Source of the DNA: Halichoerus grypus
Lineage: Eukaryota > Chordata > Mammalia > Carnivora > Phocidae
NCBI RefSeq assembly: GCF_964656455.1
Contig: NC_135717.1
Span: 147,388,308 to 147,452,307, forward strand
Length of the DNA: 64,000 nt
Reading direction: 5' to 3'
Positions 1 through 12,640 of this stretch are shown here, in pieces; the stretch's first letter is position 1; every line of letters begins with the position of its first letter. The notes beneath the pieces were generated by a model. That model saw nothing but the letters and a program-made list of their open reading frames with translations. It searched no databases and was not told the origin of the DNA. The translations under genes were made by a program, and so were the position numbers.

Positions 1-133
1 TGGGATCGAGCCCCGCATCGGGCTCCCTGCTCCACGGGAGGCCTGCTTCTCCCTCTCCCACTGCTTGTGTTCCCTCTCTGGCTGTCTTTCTCTCTGTCAA
101 ATAAATAAAACCTTTAAAAAAAAAAAAAAAAAT
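1..133 (+). mobile_element. Can-SINE, 3' part, cut by window edge
   Basis: The window opens inside a tRNA-derived carnivore SINE, just before the GGGATCGAGCC box-B-like motif. The body (GGGCTCCCTGCTCCACGGGAGG), the pyrimidine-rich stretch and the AAATAAATAAAACCTTT plus poly-A tail are all present. The tRNA head lies outside the window, so no TSD can be tested. Confidence 0.9.
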
Positions 134-159
134 TTTAAAACAGAAATGTGTATGTTTAA

Positions 160-425
160 GATGCACGGTAATGATTTAATATACATATATGTAGTGAAAT
201 GATTACTATAGTCAAACTAATTAATATATAGTCTCACATAGTTATAATTTTTTTGTAATAAGAGCACCTGAAACGTACTCTTAGCAAATTTTCAGTATTC
301 AATATGGTTTTATTAACTATAGTCATCATTCTGTACATTTGGTCTCTAGACTTATTCATCCTATATAACTGCAACTTTGTACCCTTTGACCAACATCTCC
401 CATAAATTATTCAGAATTTTCAAGA
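160..425 (-). mobile_element. Old L1 3' UTR fragment (antisense)
   Basis: The reverse complement reads as an old mammalian L1 3' UTR, with hallmarks such as GGAGATGTTGGTCAAAGGGT and ATGACTATAGTTAATAA. Divergence is high and no TSD was found. The L1 assignment is from memory of L1M consensus sequences; the subfamily is not determined. Confidence 0.65.
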
Positions 426-1454
426 AAAGTTTTACATTCAGAGGGTAAATTCTTTGCTTTGTTTTCCCACTTAGGTTTGTGTATTAATGACAGAGGAACT
501 ATATATTTCAAAATTTAGAGAGGCATAACAAAATCAGAAATGCATTCTGATACCACTTGCCCCAGGAACATAGAGTAAGTACGGAACTAGCATTTCTCAA
601 GAAAATAGTAGTAATGACTTATTTCGGGGAAGGTATTTTTGGTCTGCTCCTCTGAATCATACCCTTGTTCTCTGGAATCACTAGAGGATGGAAACCAGTA
701 TCCAATCTCCTAAAATTCAAATCTCCTAAAAGTAAGATACCAGCAACCTAAAAATACTTTTGAAGTATAGCTCTGTGACAGAAATTTTGCCATTAAATTA
801 TATAAAATTATCTCTAAAGATGAACTGCAGGAGGTGAGACTTTCCCGTTATGTTACAATTTCAACATAAGAGCCAGTGCCTTTCCTTTTGGGAGGGAGGA
901 TAAGAAAAGCACGTACTGTGCATTGTTAATACTCCATTTTTCAGACAATCAGTGAGCCAAATTCAACCTCTCACTGTTGGGAATTCTCACTGATACACAC
1001 AATGGTGCTGGATCTGTTTTGACTCATTAACTTGCTTCTTGAGATAGAAAGCTCTGTTGCCATTACACTTGAATGGTTCTGCCCAGACCCTCCATTTCCA
1101 CATCTACACAGTTCAAATGGATCTTCTGCCTCTTGCATGTGTTGTTTTTGTTGTTACTGTCATTTGGACATTAATGAGATATTGGAATTTTTATGAGCCA
1201 CTGACTAAATTTAGACACTTTGAACTCATTAAAATATATAATAAATAAAAACTAATACTTAAATTTTTAACAGTTTTTAAGATCTCCAAATTTAGAGAAA
1301 TCATTAGGAATTGAAGAAATATAACATTGCTAAAATTTAGCAATTCTTCAATTCTACTTTTCTACTCTAGGAATATTGATTCTGGATATTCTGATTATGA
1401 AAGTATCCAACTCATCATTGCATTTATGGTGCATTTGTGTAATTATTCATTCAG
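426..1454. other. AT-rich stretch, no gene seen
   Basis: About 1 kb of AT-rich sequence. Open frames are short (63 codons at most) with no recognisable domain. I recognise no repeat family here. Confidence 0.5.
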
Positions 1455-1467
1455 CTCTATTCTCCCC

Positions 1468-1687
1468 ATTTTTTTTTTTTTTTTAGATTTTATTTATTTA
1501 TTTATTTTGAGAGAGAGAGAGCATGCATGAGTTGGGGGAGGGGCAGAAGGAGAGGGAGAGAGACACTTAAGCACACTCCCTGCTGAGCACCAAGCCCAAT
1601 GCCGGGCTCCATCTCATGACCCTGGGATCATGACCTGAGCTAGAACCAAGAGTCCAACACTCAACCGACTGAGCCACCAAGGCGCCC
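1468..1687 (-). mobile_element. Can-SINE (antisense) with TSD
   Basis: Opens with a poly-T run and AGATTTTATTTATTTATT (reverse of the A-rich tail) and ends with ...CTGAGCCACCAAGGCGCCC, the reversed tRNA-like head. It is flanked by CTCTATTCTCCC at 1455-1466 and 1688-1699, a 12 bp TSD that shows retrotransposition. A short G-rich stretch and several changes make it older than the SINEs at 16.2 or 57.5 kb. Confidence 0.92.
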
Positions 1688-1699
1688 CTCTATTCTCCC

Positions 1700-2394
1700 T
1701 GCTTTTTAGTAACAAACCAATTCTAAGGAAACCCATGGTTCCAGTGCAGGCACCCATTTCAGTTATAATAGACAGGAAATTAAGGTTTTATACCTCAGAA
1801 TGATCTCCTTATCCATCTGAAATATCTTTTGCTGGCTCTCTAATCCACACCCACGGCATTTTCTCTCACTTTCTCTCTTACGCAGTTGCTCAGCCTCCAC
1901 GACTCACAGTGGGTCTTACATTCATTTTGGATGGGGAAGAATTGTGGGGAAGAGTTCAGTTCTTGTCTAGTTTGAGTGAAATTGACATTGGATTTCTGTT
2001 TCTCCTCTCCTTATGGATTATTTATGATCATTAAATTAGAAGTTTGATTTCATTATTTTAAAAATGCCCCTTTTCTGTAAGTCTGAAGTAAAAGGGACTT
2101 TACTCTGGGGATGGAGAGCTTCATTTATTTCACTTTACAGTAGAATTGCATTTTCTATTTTTCTGAATGTCTATTATGGAGATGTGGAAGAAACTGTAGT
2201 TCTTTTTTGTTTTGTGTGAGCCCCAAAGCCTATCCAGGATCTCTCCCCCACAGATAATTCACCTTTTTAAAGAGGACCAACTTAGGACTTTACCCTAGAG
2301 ACAAAACACTACTTTCAATGACTCTTTATTTAAGTAGAGAGACAGAAGATTTCAGTTGGCCCCCAAAATGCTAAGTATTCATTCTTCATTCACA
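1700..2394. other. No gene or recognised repeat
   Basis: Ordinary AT-rich sequence with no open frame of note and no repeat family that I recognise. Confidence 0.45.
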
Positions 2395-3060
2395 AAAAAA
2401 CCTTATTGGTTGCTACCAGGGGCCAGGCTCCAGGATAAGGATATAGCATCCTTATAATATATAAATATAAATATAAAATTAAATGTAATGATCTCTGTCT
2501 TTATGGATTTTATATTCTAGTGAGGAGATGCAAACACTTAACTAGGTAAACAGGTTAAATACCTAGTATGTTGAATGGTGATAAATAGTAAGAAATTAAA
2601 TAGAGCAAGGGGACAGGGAGAGTTGGGGGATAGCATTAAAGTTACAGATAAAGTAGTTAAGAGAGGCCTTTCAGAAAAGAAGACCTTTAAGGAAATTCTT
2701 GAAATAAGTTAGAGGAGGAACCAAGTGGCTTCCTGATAGGACAGCATCCCAGGCAGGGGAAGAGAAGCCATTGCCCAGGCTCCATGTGGGAGTGTCCTGG
2801 CATGTTCCGGTAACAGTAAGGAAGCCATGTGGCTCAAGTGGAGTGACTCAGTGGGAAAGAAGGGTGAGATCATTAGGGCCTGGAGGGCTACTGGGAGAGC
2901 ACTGGTTTTCACTCTGAGTCTGATGCAAAGCCAATGGAGGATTTTGAGCAGAGGAGAGACACACTGTAAATAATTCAGATGAGACAATGATGGCAGTGGT
3001 GAAGGGGCGGCAACGGATTGCAACCTGTACACACTTGGCAATGGAAGCTGGCAGGATTTA
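2395..3060 (+). mobile_element. Ancient dispersed repeat, copy 1 of 3
   Basis: Shares an ordered set of phrases with 8960-9960 and 22620-23260: 'TTATATTCTAGTGAGGAG' (compare TTACATTCTAGTGGGTGAAG), a middle block on ACTCTGAG, and 'GGATTTTGAGCAGAGGAG'. The same order and strand in three places marks a dispersed mammalian repeat. I do not name the family with certainty. A 110-codon antisense frame (2709-3041) runs through it and has no recognisable domain. Confidence 0.6.
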
Positions 3061-4184
3061 CTGCGAGATCAGATGTGTGGTAGATGACGACTCTGGGTTA
3101 TGAAGGTTCTAATAGCCCTGAAGTTTGCACAGGGGCCTCTTCCTGTATTTGGTGACACTGAATTCAGAGTTCCATTAGGGCTCCACTGAGAAGAGCTGCT
3201 ACCCCCTCTGCAACAGCTTTCTCATGAATGTACATTGACTCGTCCGGTTTCTCAGTCAATCATATTTATGCTAATTACTTCCTTGCTGAAATTTCTTACA
3301 AATGCTGCTCCACTCATAACTCTCTTTCTTGTTTTCCGTATAGTTATATATTTCTTTCTCCCTCTTGTTTTAAATGAAATTTTCTGTAATTTCAGTAAGA
3401 ATTAAGGGGAGAGGAGATAAACACATGTGCTCAGTAAACCATATGTTTCCTATTTCCTTTATGTAAAAAAAAAAGGAAAAAATTCACTGCTGAAAGCAAA
3501 GGGTAATAAGGCATTGTTTTAAGCATATGACTTAGGACTTGAATTCATCTGCCAGTAGCAGAGAGAGCCTGGCAATAGCGATAGCTTCAATAAAAAGGTT
3601 GTCTGTTTTTCTCTCATGTAAACAAAGTCTAATAGTTTTAATCCATGGCCGGGATCGTTAACCGTAATCAGCAGGGTCAGGCTCCTTTTCTGCTTTGTCA
3701 CTTTCAGTAAGGGACATTCATTGTAATGGTCATCTCATTGTCTAAAATAGATGCTGGGGCTCCATACATAAACCCCCCATTCCAGGCACAAGATATGAAC
3801 AAGTAGAACAGGCACTGAGGGGTCTATGCTAATTGACTGTCCCTCTTTTAAGAGCCACCAAAATTAAATTATTGTTATTTTTATTAAATAATAATGGGAT
3901 GATAGACATTAGTGAAGAAGTATCTTTGCTAACATCAATCCACAGGCTCTACTCTTCATTCATGAATCGACAGCAAATTCCTACCAGATATTTTTGCAAA
4001 GAAGCATTTTAAAAATATGTTTTTGAACTCTGAAAATGACTTAAAATATCAGCACCATCCACAAAATGGAAAAAAAAAAAAAAAGGAATTATCTATTGAG
4101 ATCTCCTGAAGTTTCTCACAAAAAAAAAAAAAAAAAAAATTGCCTGGAAATCAGACAAAATTGGTAAAGAAAATATATCATGGT
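3061..4184. other. No gene seen; poly-A runs
   Basis: No recognised repeat over about 1.1 kb apart from poly-A runs near 4070 and 4120. Short frames only. Confidence 0.45.
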
Positions 4185-4435
4185 GATTAGGAATAAGAGC
4201 TCTGGCACCAGATGCCAGAATTTGTATCCAACCCTGTACCACCACAATTCAGTGAGACCGTGGTCAAGTTACTTAACCTCAAGGTATCTCAGTTTCCTCA
4301 TGTATCAAGTGGGTATAATAGGAATCCTTTCTGCCTCATATATAAGAACTACAATATAAATTATGTAAGGCACACAGAATGGTTCCTGGAACTCAAAATC
4401 ACTTAATAAGTGCTACATAATTTCTATAATTATTT
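4185..4435 (+). mobile_element. MIR SINE
   Basis: Shows the MIR order: a tRNA-like head near AGAGCTCTGGCACCAGATG, the core AAGTTACTTAACCTCAAGG, then CTCAGTTTCCTCATGTAT, and a tail with AATAAGTGCTACATAA. This is an ancient tRNA-derived mammalian SINE mobilised by L2. Heavily diverged and now inert. Confidence 0.8.
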
Positions 4436-5130
4436 AAATACATCTCTTTGCTTCTGATTCTTCATACATTTGAACGAAAATCGAAGAGTTCTTTTGAAAT
4501 GCTTGTAGCCATAGCTGATGTGAAGCTGAACTTGAAAACATGTTTACTTCTCCTCAAAGAAATGAAATAAACTATTCAAATCCTAGATACAAACACCACA
4601 CAAAAATGAAAAATAAAACATTCTTATCTCCGAACAGCAAATAACCCTGATGGTTAAGGCATGACAACATGTCCTATATAATTAGAGTTCAGAAGAACAT
4701 GTCATACGTCTGTGCACATCCTCTCTATGAGGCAAGGTTTGACATGAAAGGTATCATTTTAAAGTTGCCCTTTTCCTCCAGTAAAACATTAACATTTTTG
4801 CTCCTAGCTATCCAGTGAAGAAAGTATTCGTTTATTTAGATAAAATATTCTTCATCCTCTATTAGAAAAGAATGGATATACTTGGGAATAGGTGAGGATA
4901 CCTGCTTTCCCCAGGAAAGTATTCATATGCATATATAAAATTAGGCAGTGTCTTGTTTGTTACATATTTTCCACTTTTCTTATTTCTATTATATTTTCAT
5001 TTCCCTATTGTTTTCACTCTGCTTTCCTTAGTTTCTTTTTTTCTCTCTCTCTCTTTCTTTCTCTCTCATTCTCATGCTCTCCCTCTGTAATTATTAGGAT
5101 TTTAAAATTTTATTTGAGTTTCTTGACAGA
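4436..5130. other. No gene seen
   Basis: AT-rich with a CT-rich stretch near 5030-5085. An 85-codon frame over the CT-rich part is low-complexity (Ser/Phe/Leu) and is not regarded as a gene. Confidence 0.45.
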
Positions 5131-5330
5131 TGCACTATCGACATTTTAGGTCAGATAATACTTTGCCCTGCAGGTTGTTTTGTGCATTTTAGGGTAGTTA
5201 GCAGCATCCCTGACATCTACTCACTAGATTCCAATAGCATCCCTATTCCCCAAACTGTGACAATCAAAAATGACTCCAGAAATTGCCAAATACCCTTTGG
5301 GGAAAAAATCATCCCCAGTTGTGAACTGTT
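5131..5330 (-). mobile_element. Short non-autonomous DNA transposon relic
   Basis: Its reverse complement follows the same path as 50835-51022: CAACTGGGGATGATTTT, a middle GGGATGCT(G/A)CT(A), and TGCACAAAACAACC matching the 'GCCCAGGACATTCC' position. This matches a short hAT-type MITE as I remember it (MER5/Charlie-like). The family name is tentative; the two-copy homology is visible. Confidence 0.55.
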
Positions 5331-5439
5331 AATTTACATCCATTTCCATTTGTCTTCCTATATATTTCTTGATTTATTTGGCTTTTGTCCTGCTTCATTT
5401 TGTGTTCTTTTCTGAACTTCAGTTCTTAGAGCTTGCTAG

Positions 5440-5600
5440 ACAAGGAGTGTGGTGTACCAGGAAGATAGGGAAATGGCCCTCAGGAGATCTAGGTTTAGTT
5501 TTCTATACCTAACTCTGGCAGTGTGACCTGGAACAACCTACACATCCAGTTTATCTTTGAGTTTCTTCAACCATAAAATAGAAAGGTTGGACTAGATGAT
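5440..5600 (+). mobile_element. MIR-like SINE relic
   Basis: Contains the run GTGTGACCTGGAACAACC, then GAGTTTCTTCAACCATAAAA, then GGTTGGACTAGATGATG, which is the order of a MIR-class SINE with the 'TGGACTAGATGAT' tail. Old and diverged. Confidence 0.6.
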
Positions 5601-8600
5601 GTGGAACACTTAAAAAAACTTAAAATATTAAGGTGATATCTAAATGCACATGAGTGATTTCTAAGGCAAGAATTCAATATTATAATATTCAGTTTTTCTT
5701 TTTATCTTAGCTCTTTAATTTTACCAAAGCTCTGTTTTGTTCATTTCCTTTCCTTCTATTTTAATATTCTATTTATGGCCTTGTCACAGTTTTTTTCTTA
5801 AAATAAACATGGCTTATACAGTCACTCTTTTTGTAGAGCTCTCCTTTCTCTTCTCATTTTCAAGTTTATTATCCAAATACACAGTTTTCCAAATAAACTT
5901 ACAACCAGAAAAGTGAGCACCACTCAGAAAGCTTAAGTTATTTTCTATAGCTTAGGGAGGAATTAATTGGTCACACTGAGCTAAATTTTGTAATGAAAAT
6001 GTAGGATCATTCTCTTGCTACATTATTTTGCCTTTTAAAAAGGTAAGATGTAGTCACTGTTTTTGAAAACTTTACTAATTTAAAGTGAAATAGAGGACTT
6101 TTCCAAATCTGTTTTACAAGGTTAAAAAATGACAGCAAAATATTCAAAATTATCTATAAGACTCTTTTGAAATATGGATTATGCCAACTACGTTTAATAT
6201 TAACTTCACCCAAAATACATATTGTGAACAAAATAATTAACTAATGATAACAGTGCATATATACAATTAATACATGGAACCATACTCATATTGGCAAATG
6301 AGGGACTATATTAATTTGTTTTTCTTTTGCTGAGTGTCTAATAAGCATTATAAAGACCATTGGTCTAAAGTATTTGTTACAAAGATGATAAGAAATAAAG
6401 CAGAACAAGTAAGTGGAGTCCAAGCATAGAATAGTAAGCAGTGTTGAGCCACTAAAGTCTTTGTTTGTTTTGAGCAGGAACATGACATGCTTAAGAGAAA
6501 GAATTTGGGAGTCATATTCAGTATGAATTTGTCCAGGGAGAGTCTGGTTGGTAAGAATTCCATTTATCTTGGTTGCAAAGGTACCAAATACCTTTGCTTC
6601 ATATTATGGTGTTTTGTATGGTTGTCATGATTACTATTCAACATGCCCTTGAAGTCTTCCTCTTTGAATTTCCCTCCAGACCTTAGGAAATGGAAGATAT
6701 AAAATACTAACATAACATAATAAAATTTTAAAAATAAATAAATAAAATATGCATGGCAATCTTAAATAAATAAATAAATAAATAAATAAAATATTTGCCA
6801 TATGAGCAAATGGTCAAATGATCACAATAACCTAGGGATTTTAAATGAAATTAACTTGATGCTGAGTTACACTAGGAGTCAGTCTGGCAAAATTTGGTTC
6901 CAACCCTTTTAACATTAATCTTTTATCTCCTCATCTAAAAATAAATGAAGATAAGAATAACAATAATAATTGTTTAACCATGGAGATGTCATTCATCCAA
7001 TGCCATCACATATGTAAAACAAATAGAATGGTATCTATTACAAAAAATGAGGAGAACAAAAAATAACTGCTTAATCTTAGAGGTGTCTTATTGATTCAAT
7101 GCTATGACATATGTAAAACAACTAGAATACTTATCTATCAAAATGCATACTCAATTTATGCTATTTCCCTCCCTGTACATGGACCTCTAGAAACCACCTA
7201 TCAATCTCTGTGAGTTAACCTAGTATATAAATGTCTTTATGAATTTTCTTTATTTATGTGGGTGTAAGAGAAACACATAAAAGCAGAGTAAAGTGTAATT
7301 TATTTTCCAAAAAGATTTACTGGGTGATAAAGAAGAATATTATACCTGATTTGAGTATCAGTCAAATTCTAGAATAGTGATCAAAACTTGAGGGAAATAT
7401 TCTAAACTATAATCCCTGCTTTGGGGCAAAGAAAAGGTATCCTTGAGAAAAGCAGGATTCACTACCATTCAAAATGTCAAATTCCTTTAGGGAACCAAAA
7501 AACGGTGGCTCCAAACCACAGGCCATAGAATCACTTAGTTACTAATGCATTTATAATTTAAAGGAAAAAACAACAGCATATGGTATATAAATGATAAAAG
7601 AGTTTCAGTTTGGATAGGAAAATATTCAACCCTTTGGATAAGCTATTTCATTTACTTGAGTTTAAAATTATGCAGAATCTCAGAAGTGAGACAAATGTAT
7701 CTATATTAAAATGGGGTGATTTGGCAAATGTACTGTGCTCCTAAGTTATTTTCTCCTGAAATGTATGTACATCCATTTTGTCTGTCCTAGGCATAATAGG
7801 TAAGGTAGATTCTATGTTTAAAAAACAAGTAGAAGGAGGAGAAAAAAGAGGAGGAGGAGGAGAAAATCCAGATTGTATGATTTTCATAATTTAGTTTCCT
7901 TGCTTTCTTACATCAGCCAAGATCACTCTCTGGATACAGGCCTGTGTAAATATGTCCCTTCTTTATTTTCTTTTTTCTTAAGTACCATTATTCTGTGAGC
8001 TTAGTTTTTGATTTATAGAGAAACCAGTTGGCTCCAACTTGCAATGTTACATAAGGAGTTTGGGAGTTTTACACTTTGTTATTTGACAAAAGATGTGCTA
8101 AAATTTCTCTACAAGTGGTTATCTTTTTGCTCATTTGTGCTTTTCTTCCACCAATTTAACAAGACTTGATGATATGAATCTCACTGTGTTAAGATTAGAC
8201 AGAAATCTCAGAGCATAAAGAGATTTCAATACAAAGGTCAAAGAAAAAAATAAAGCCATTCATTTTTAAAATGTTAAATGAAATACATAGTAAGAAACTT
8301 GTATTACCTATAAATAAAGCAAAGAGCCCTATTATATACCTATTTTTTTCTGAAATTACTGATTTATAACATTTGTCTTGGAGGGCTGTTTTTCTGTATT
8401 CTTTTTATAAAGTGAAATAAAGCAATGTAGGCTATATAAATAAGAAAATATATTATTCTGATTATAAACCCTCAAGTCTTTTTGATTGAAGCAAAAAAAC
8501 ATCTGATCAATTTTGTATGGTAATTTTAGGTGATAAGCTTTCAGAGACAACACTGAATTTATTTCCTTGAAATGTAGTTTGGAGTTTGGTCTGAAACAAT

Positions 8601-8959
8601 TGGGCCATTCTGGATAGCATTTCATGCTAACCTGTTTGACTGGTTTTAAAAAAACGTTTAATTTTGAAAAGAAATCAGATTCTAATCAGAAAGGAAAAAA
8701 AAAAACATACAAAAGAAATGTTTAAACATAAGGTGTTTACAACTCTACTTTCAGATAATGAATTTAACTCTATTACTCTGTGTTTTAAGGAGTGTTATAT
8801 TTCAAAATAAAAGAAATTCATTTTTCAGTGTAAAATATTTTAGTTGACTGACTTAAATTTGAAAGTAGGAAAAGGTGATATTACTAAAATATAGATTCTA
8901 AATATGTTTAAAGTTCAATCTAATTATATTTGGTAAATATTAAAGATTGAGTAATTTAT
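5601..8959. other. 3.3 kb AT-rich, no gene seen
   Basis: No clear repeat family over most of this stretch. Simple repeats: (AATA)n near 6729-6790 and a GGA/GAG-rich patch at 7832-7865. Frames reach 89 codons at most and none has a domain. A tandem-looking echo occurs at 6955-7030 and 7065-7135 (similar phrases around 'ATGTCATTCATCCAATGCCATCACATATGTAAAAC' and its partner), an imperfect local duplication. Confidence 0.45.
6753..6791 (+). repeat. (AAAT)n microsatellite
   Basis: Eight or so tandem AAAT units after TTAAATAAATAAAT, with a second shorter run at 6729-6748. Low-complexity slippage tract. Confidence 0.9.
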
Positions 8960-9960
8960 TTTACATACTAATTTATTCACAAATATTTATAGAGCAAATA
9001 CTGTGTTCCAGATACTGTCCTTGGCAGAGAACAAAACAGACATACCACATGCCCTCATGGACTTAAGAGACAATAAACAAATAAGTATGTAATTTGTTGG
9101 GTTATGACAAGGGCCTTAGAGATAAATGGGAGAGGGATATGAGGCATAGGGAGTGATGGGGTGATGCTATTTTTGCCCCATCTGGATGATCTAGTTAAGA
9201 TGATTAGAGTATAATAAGGTGATACTCGAGGAGAACCTAGTAAGTGTGAGGTAATGAGCCATATGGATATTTGGGGTAGAGCATTACAGGTTAGAAGGAA
9301 TAGCAAGGGTAAAGGCCCTATATGATGTGTTGGAAGAATAGTAAGGAGTCCAGTTCTACTGAAACTCACTGAGGGAGAATTTTGTAGGAGGAGATGTTGA
9401 AAAGATAACTAGGAGCCATATATGTGAGACTGCAAAGGTTTTGGCTTTTACTCTGAGATATGAGGATGCTTTAGAACATTTGGGCAAACATATGACCTGA
9501 TCTGACTCCATAAAAATCATATCTTTAACTGCAGGGTAGAGAGTACCTGACAGGGAACATGGAGCAGAAAAAGAGAAGCCTGTTGGGAAGCCACTGCAAA
9601 AATGCAACTGAGAAATAATGTTTGCATCATCTAGGGTGATAGTAAAAGTGCTGAAAAGTGGTCAAAAGTCTGGTTGGATTTATTGGGAAGAGATTATAGA
9701 ATTTGCTGATGGATGGGAGGAGGTTCTGAGGGAAAAAAACAAAGCATTTAATGATGAATCCATAGTTTTTGTCCTGAGCAACAGGAGGAACGGAGTTGCC
9801 AATCACTGAGGTGGAAACGACTGAAAAGGGAGCAGAGAAAAATGAAGTGGTAATCAGCAGTTAAGTTTTGGCCATTTTAGGTGGGAGAGGCCCAGTAGAC
9901 ATAGAAATGGAGAGATGAGTACATATTTGAATAAGTCACAGAAGAAATCTCAGATAGATG
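8960..9960 (+). mobile_element. Ancient dispersed repeat, copy 2 of 3
   Basis: The longest of the three related copies. It begins with AGAGCAAATACTGTGTTCCAG and continues through CATGCCCTCATGGACTTA, GCATTACAGGTTAGAAGGAA, CTTTTACTCTGAGATATGAG and CAGGAGGAACGGAGTTGCCA. Copies 1 and 3 show the same blocks in the same order. Content at 11063-11460 reads like its continuation past an interruption. Family not named with certainty. Confidence 0.6.
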
Positions 9961-10139
9961 TGGTGTCTAAAGACATGATATTTAAATCTCAAATTAACCT
10001 AATATCCTACCTACCATGATCCTGTCTTAATTTAACACTCTGATATTTTGTATGTCATGGGTTTTTTATTACTTTGATTTTTGTCAAATGTAGCATTAAA
10101 ATATCATTCATCTTATTGACTGAGGTTTTAGGCACCACC

Positions 10140-11062
10140 TTAACTTTTGTGCTTGCGGTGAGTGTCTCATCAGCCGCGTCTAGTCCTTCTTACTGACTCT
10201 CTTTGCTATAGACTTCTACAAACCCCTATGCAATTCTACCTTGGTCCTTGAAGAATTCAGCACCCAATACGTCACTCCGTCCAATATTAATCCTGCCATA
10301 ATTCTTAGAGATTTCAACTCATAATGATTTATTTCAGCTCATAAATGCTTTATTCAATACCCTGGCATCTCAATGCCTTCATCTTCTCTCCTCCAATGAT
10401 CTTATCTTCTATCCTGCCCCAGCTGCACTTCTGTTATCATACTGCAGTATGATATATGATTTGTCTCTATCTCATTCTCTAGACTTTGTCATTTTTGATA
10501 AATGCAATCCTTCCAGAATCTCAATTTTAAGCATTGCTCTTATCTATGATCTCTGTATTTTTAACACCCTCTCTCTAGTACCTTAACTCCTATGATTCTT
10601 TAACTCAATCAATACTTAAAATATATTCATCCTGTCATCTTTTCACCATCTGATGCCACTCTCATAACTCTCATATACCTGTGTCCCTTTGATGCAGCAT
10701 AAATTCCTCAAACTTGGTTGCTACATCTGCTGGAAGGGATGCTCATGTCTTTCTCATGGTCTTCAATCAGGTCTTTGCTGATGTAACCTTCTCCATTAAA
10801 GCTTTCCTTGCCACCTCAAATAAAATTGCAATGCCTCCTTCACCACACTCCTTACACTTTTCTCAACTTTAGTTTTCCATAGAACTTATCTCTCTCTCAC
10901 ATTCTACATGTTTTAGTTATTTATTAGTCTATTAAATATCTCTTCTATATGCACATAAACTCAAGGAGGGCAGAACTGTTTTTATTTGTAGAAAGCCTGG
11001 CATACAACAGGTTTCAATGTACATTTTTTGAAATAATAAATGAGCAGATGAATGAATGTGAT
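10140..11062 (+). mobile_element. L2-like LINE 3' end
   Basis: The last part carries the L2 3' pattern: ATAAACTCAAGGAGGGCAGA, then AGCCTGGCATACAACAGG, and a (GAAT)-type tail, ATGAATGAATG. The upstream part (10140-10900) is pyrimidine-rich and consistent with the L2 3' region but more diverged. Old relic, no open frame. Confidence 0.6.
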
Positions 11063-11460
11063 ACCCCTAGAGAAGAGAAGAAAGGAATAGAGTACAGCAG
11101 AAAGAATGAAAGGACAGGAGGGGAGTTGAGAAAGGGGAGGTGAAGAGATCAGGCAATAGATCCCTTTGTTCTTTATGGGTCATAAAGATGAGGAAACACT
11201 GTCAAAGGAGATGAAGAAGGAACAGTTAATACAGTGAGAGAAATAATTCTAGTAGCATTCTAGAAGCAAAGGAAAAAGCATGGTTCAAGGAGGAACACTG
11301 GACCAGATGCTGCTGATAGGACAGCCCCCCAAAACATGTAAAGATTAGGAAGGGAGAAAGTATAGGCAGTGATTATTGAAAAATGTTTGAAGAGTCTTGC
11401 TGTAAAGAGAAACAAAGAAAATGGGTCAGAAGCCTAAATGGATGAAGGATTCAGAGACTG
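11063..11460 (+). mobile_element. Ancient repeat, probable continuation of copy 2
   Basis: Phrases such as TCAAGGAGGAACACTGGACC, GATGCTGCTGATAGGACAG and GAGTCTTGCTGTAAAGAGAA fit the downstream half of the same dispersed repeat seen at 8960-9960, so an L2-like element may separate the halves. Inference from remembered consensus order. Confidence 0.45.
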
Positions 11461-11641
11461 TATTTAAATGTTAATAATAAACTAGTGCATACATAGTTTC
11501 CATTGCTCAAACATATGGCTAAACTCATAACATTTTGAAAAGTTAGCTTTCTTAAAAATTTAAGTCATTCCAATAAATCTTTCCTCTCATCCACACAGCA
11601 AGGGTACACTGATAACCCTCTGATCTAAAATGAGAAAAGTA

Positions 11642-11860
11642 GGGGTGCCTGGGTGGCTCAGTTGGTTAAGCGACTGCCTTCTGCTCAGGTCGTGATCTCA
11701 GGGTCCTGGGATCGAGCCCCGCATCGGGTTCCCTGTTCAACGGGAAGCCTGCTTCTCCCTCTCCCACCCCCCTGCTTGTGTTCCCTCTCTCGCTGTCTCT
11801 CTCTCTGTCAAATAAATAAATAAAATCTTTAAAAAAATAAAAAATAAAATAAAATAAAAT
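11642..11860 (+). mobile_element. Can-SINE with 15 bp TSD
   Basis: A complete SINE: head GGGTGCCTGGGTGGCTCAG, box B GGATCGAGCC, a CT-rich stretch, AAATAAATAAATAAAATCTTT and a long (AAAAT)n tail. It is flanked by AAAATGAGAAAAGTA at 11627-11641 and 11861-11875, an exact TSD. Confidence 0.96.
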
Positions 11861-11875
11861 AAAATGAGAAAAGTA

Positions 11876-12484
11876 TGGAATGACCATTTTCACCCATTTG
11901 TCTAGCTTCTCATAATTTTTCAGTGATGATTATGGAACTGGAACACTCTATAAACTAATTGTACACTGCCTACTTAATATACTCAATTGATTTTTTTTAT
12001 CCTATAGAATCAAATCCAAACTCTTTAATAGGGCATATATAAAATCCTTTAAAAGAGACACCATTAATCAAAGCTTTGATCCAGTGTTAGATTTCCCTGA
12101 CTTAAACTATATGTATATTAATTTTTTTTTAAATAAAATGTCCTCATAGGTGCTACATTTTCTATTGTTTTTGAATCCTCAGAACATAAAATATTCCTTG
12201 GCATATTGTAGACAACAAATAATTGTTTGGTAAAATTAATATGTGAATGGATTTACTTATTAATCTATATCAGGGTTTATAGTAATCCTACACATTCTTT
12301 AGAACCCAAATTAAATATATTTACTTTATGACTCTCTTCTCTCACAGTATTACAGAAAAGCTCTAGGTTACCAAAGGTGTTGTGTTTGCTGGAGTGACAG
12401 TACAGTAAATCAGGAGAAACTACTGCATGGGCTGAGGGGACGTTTATCACATAATTGCGCAGAAAGTTTTTAAGTGCATTTAAG
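11876..12484. other. No gene or recognised repeat
   Basis: AT-rich sequence with no open frame of interest. Confidence 0.45.
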
Positions 12485-12640
12485 TGTAAGCTTTGGAATC
12501 ATTTAGACTTTGCAAATCCCAGCTCATTAACTTAAAATAGTGATCTTGAACAAATGTCTAAATTGTCCTTCATCTGTAAAATGGGCATTATGGTCTATGA
12601 CCAAAAGGATTTTTCCAAGGATAAAATGAGATATGTATTA
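12485..12640 (+). mobile_element. MIR SINE
   Basis: Shows TAAGCTTTGGAATCATTTAG, CCCAGCTCATTAACTTA, and CTTCATCTGTAAAATGGGC in MIR order. Diverged ancient SINE. Confidence 0.75.

Noticed and set aside
4892..5149. 85-codon CT-rich frame
   Set aside because: Low-complexity Ser/Phe/Leu run from a pyrimidine stretch.
6955..7135. Possible CRISPR-like or tandem array (ATGTCATTCATCCAATGCCATCACATATG-type echo)
   Set aside because: Only two imperfect units, mammalian context; an old local duplication at most.
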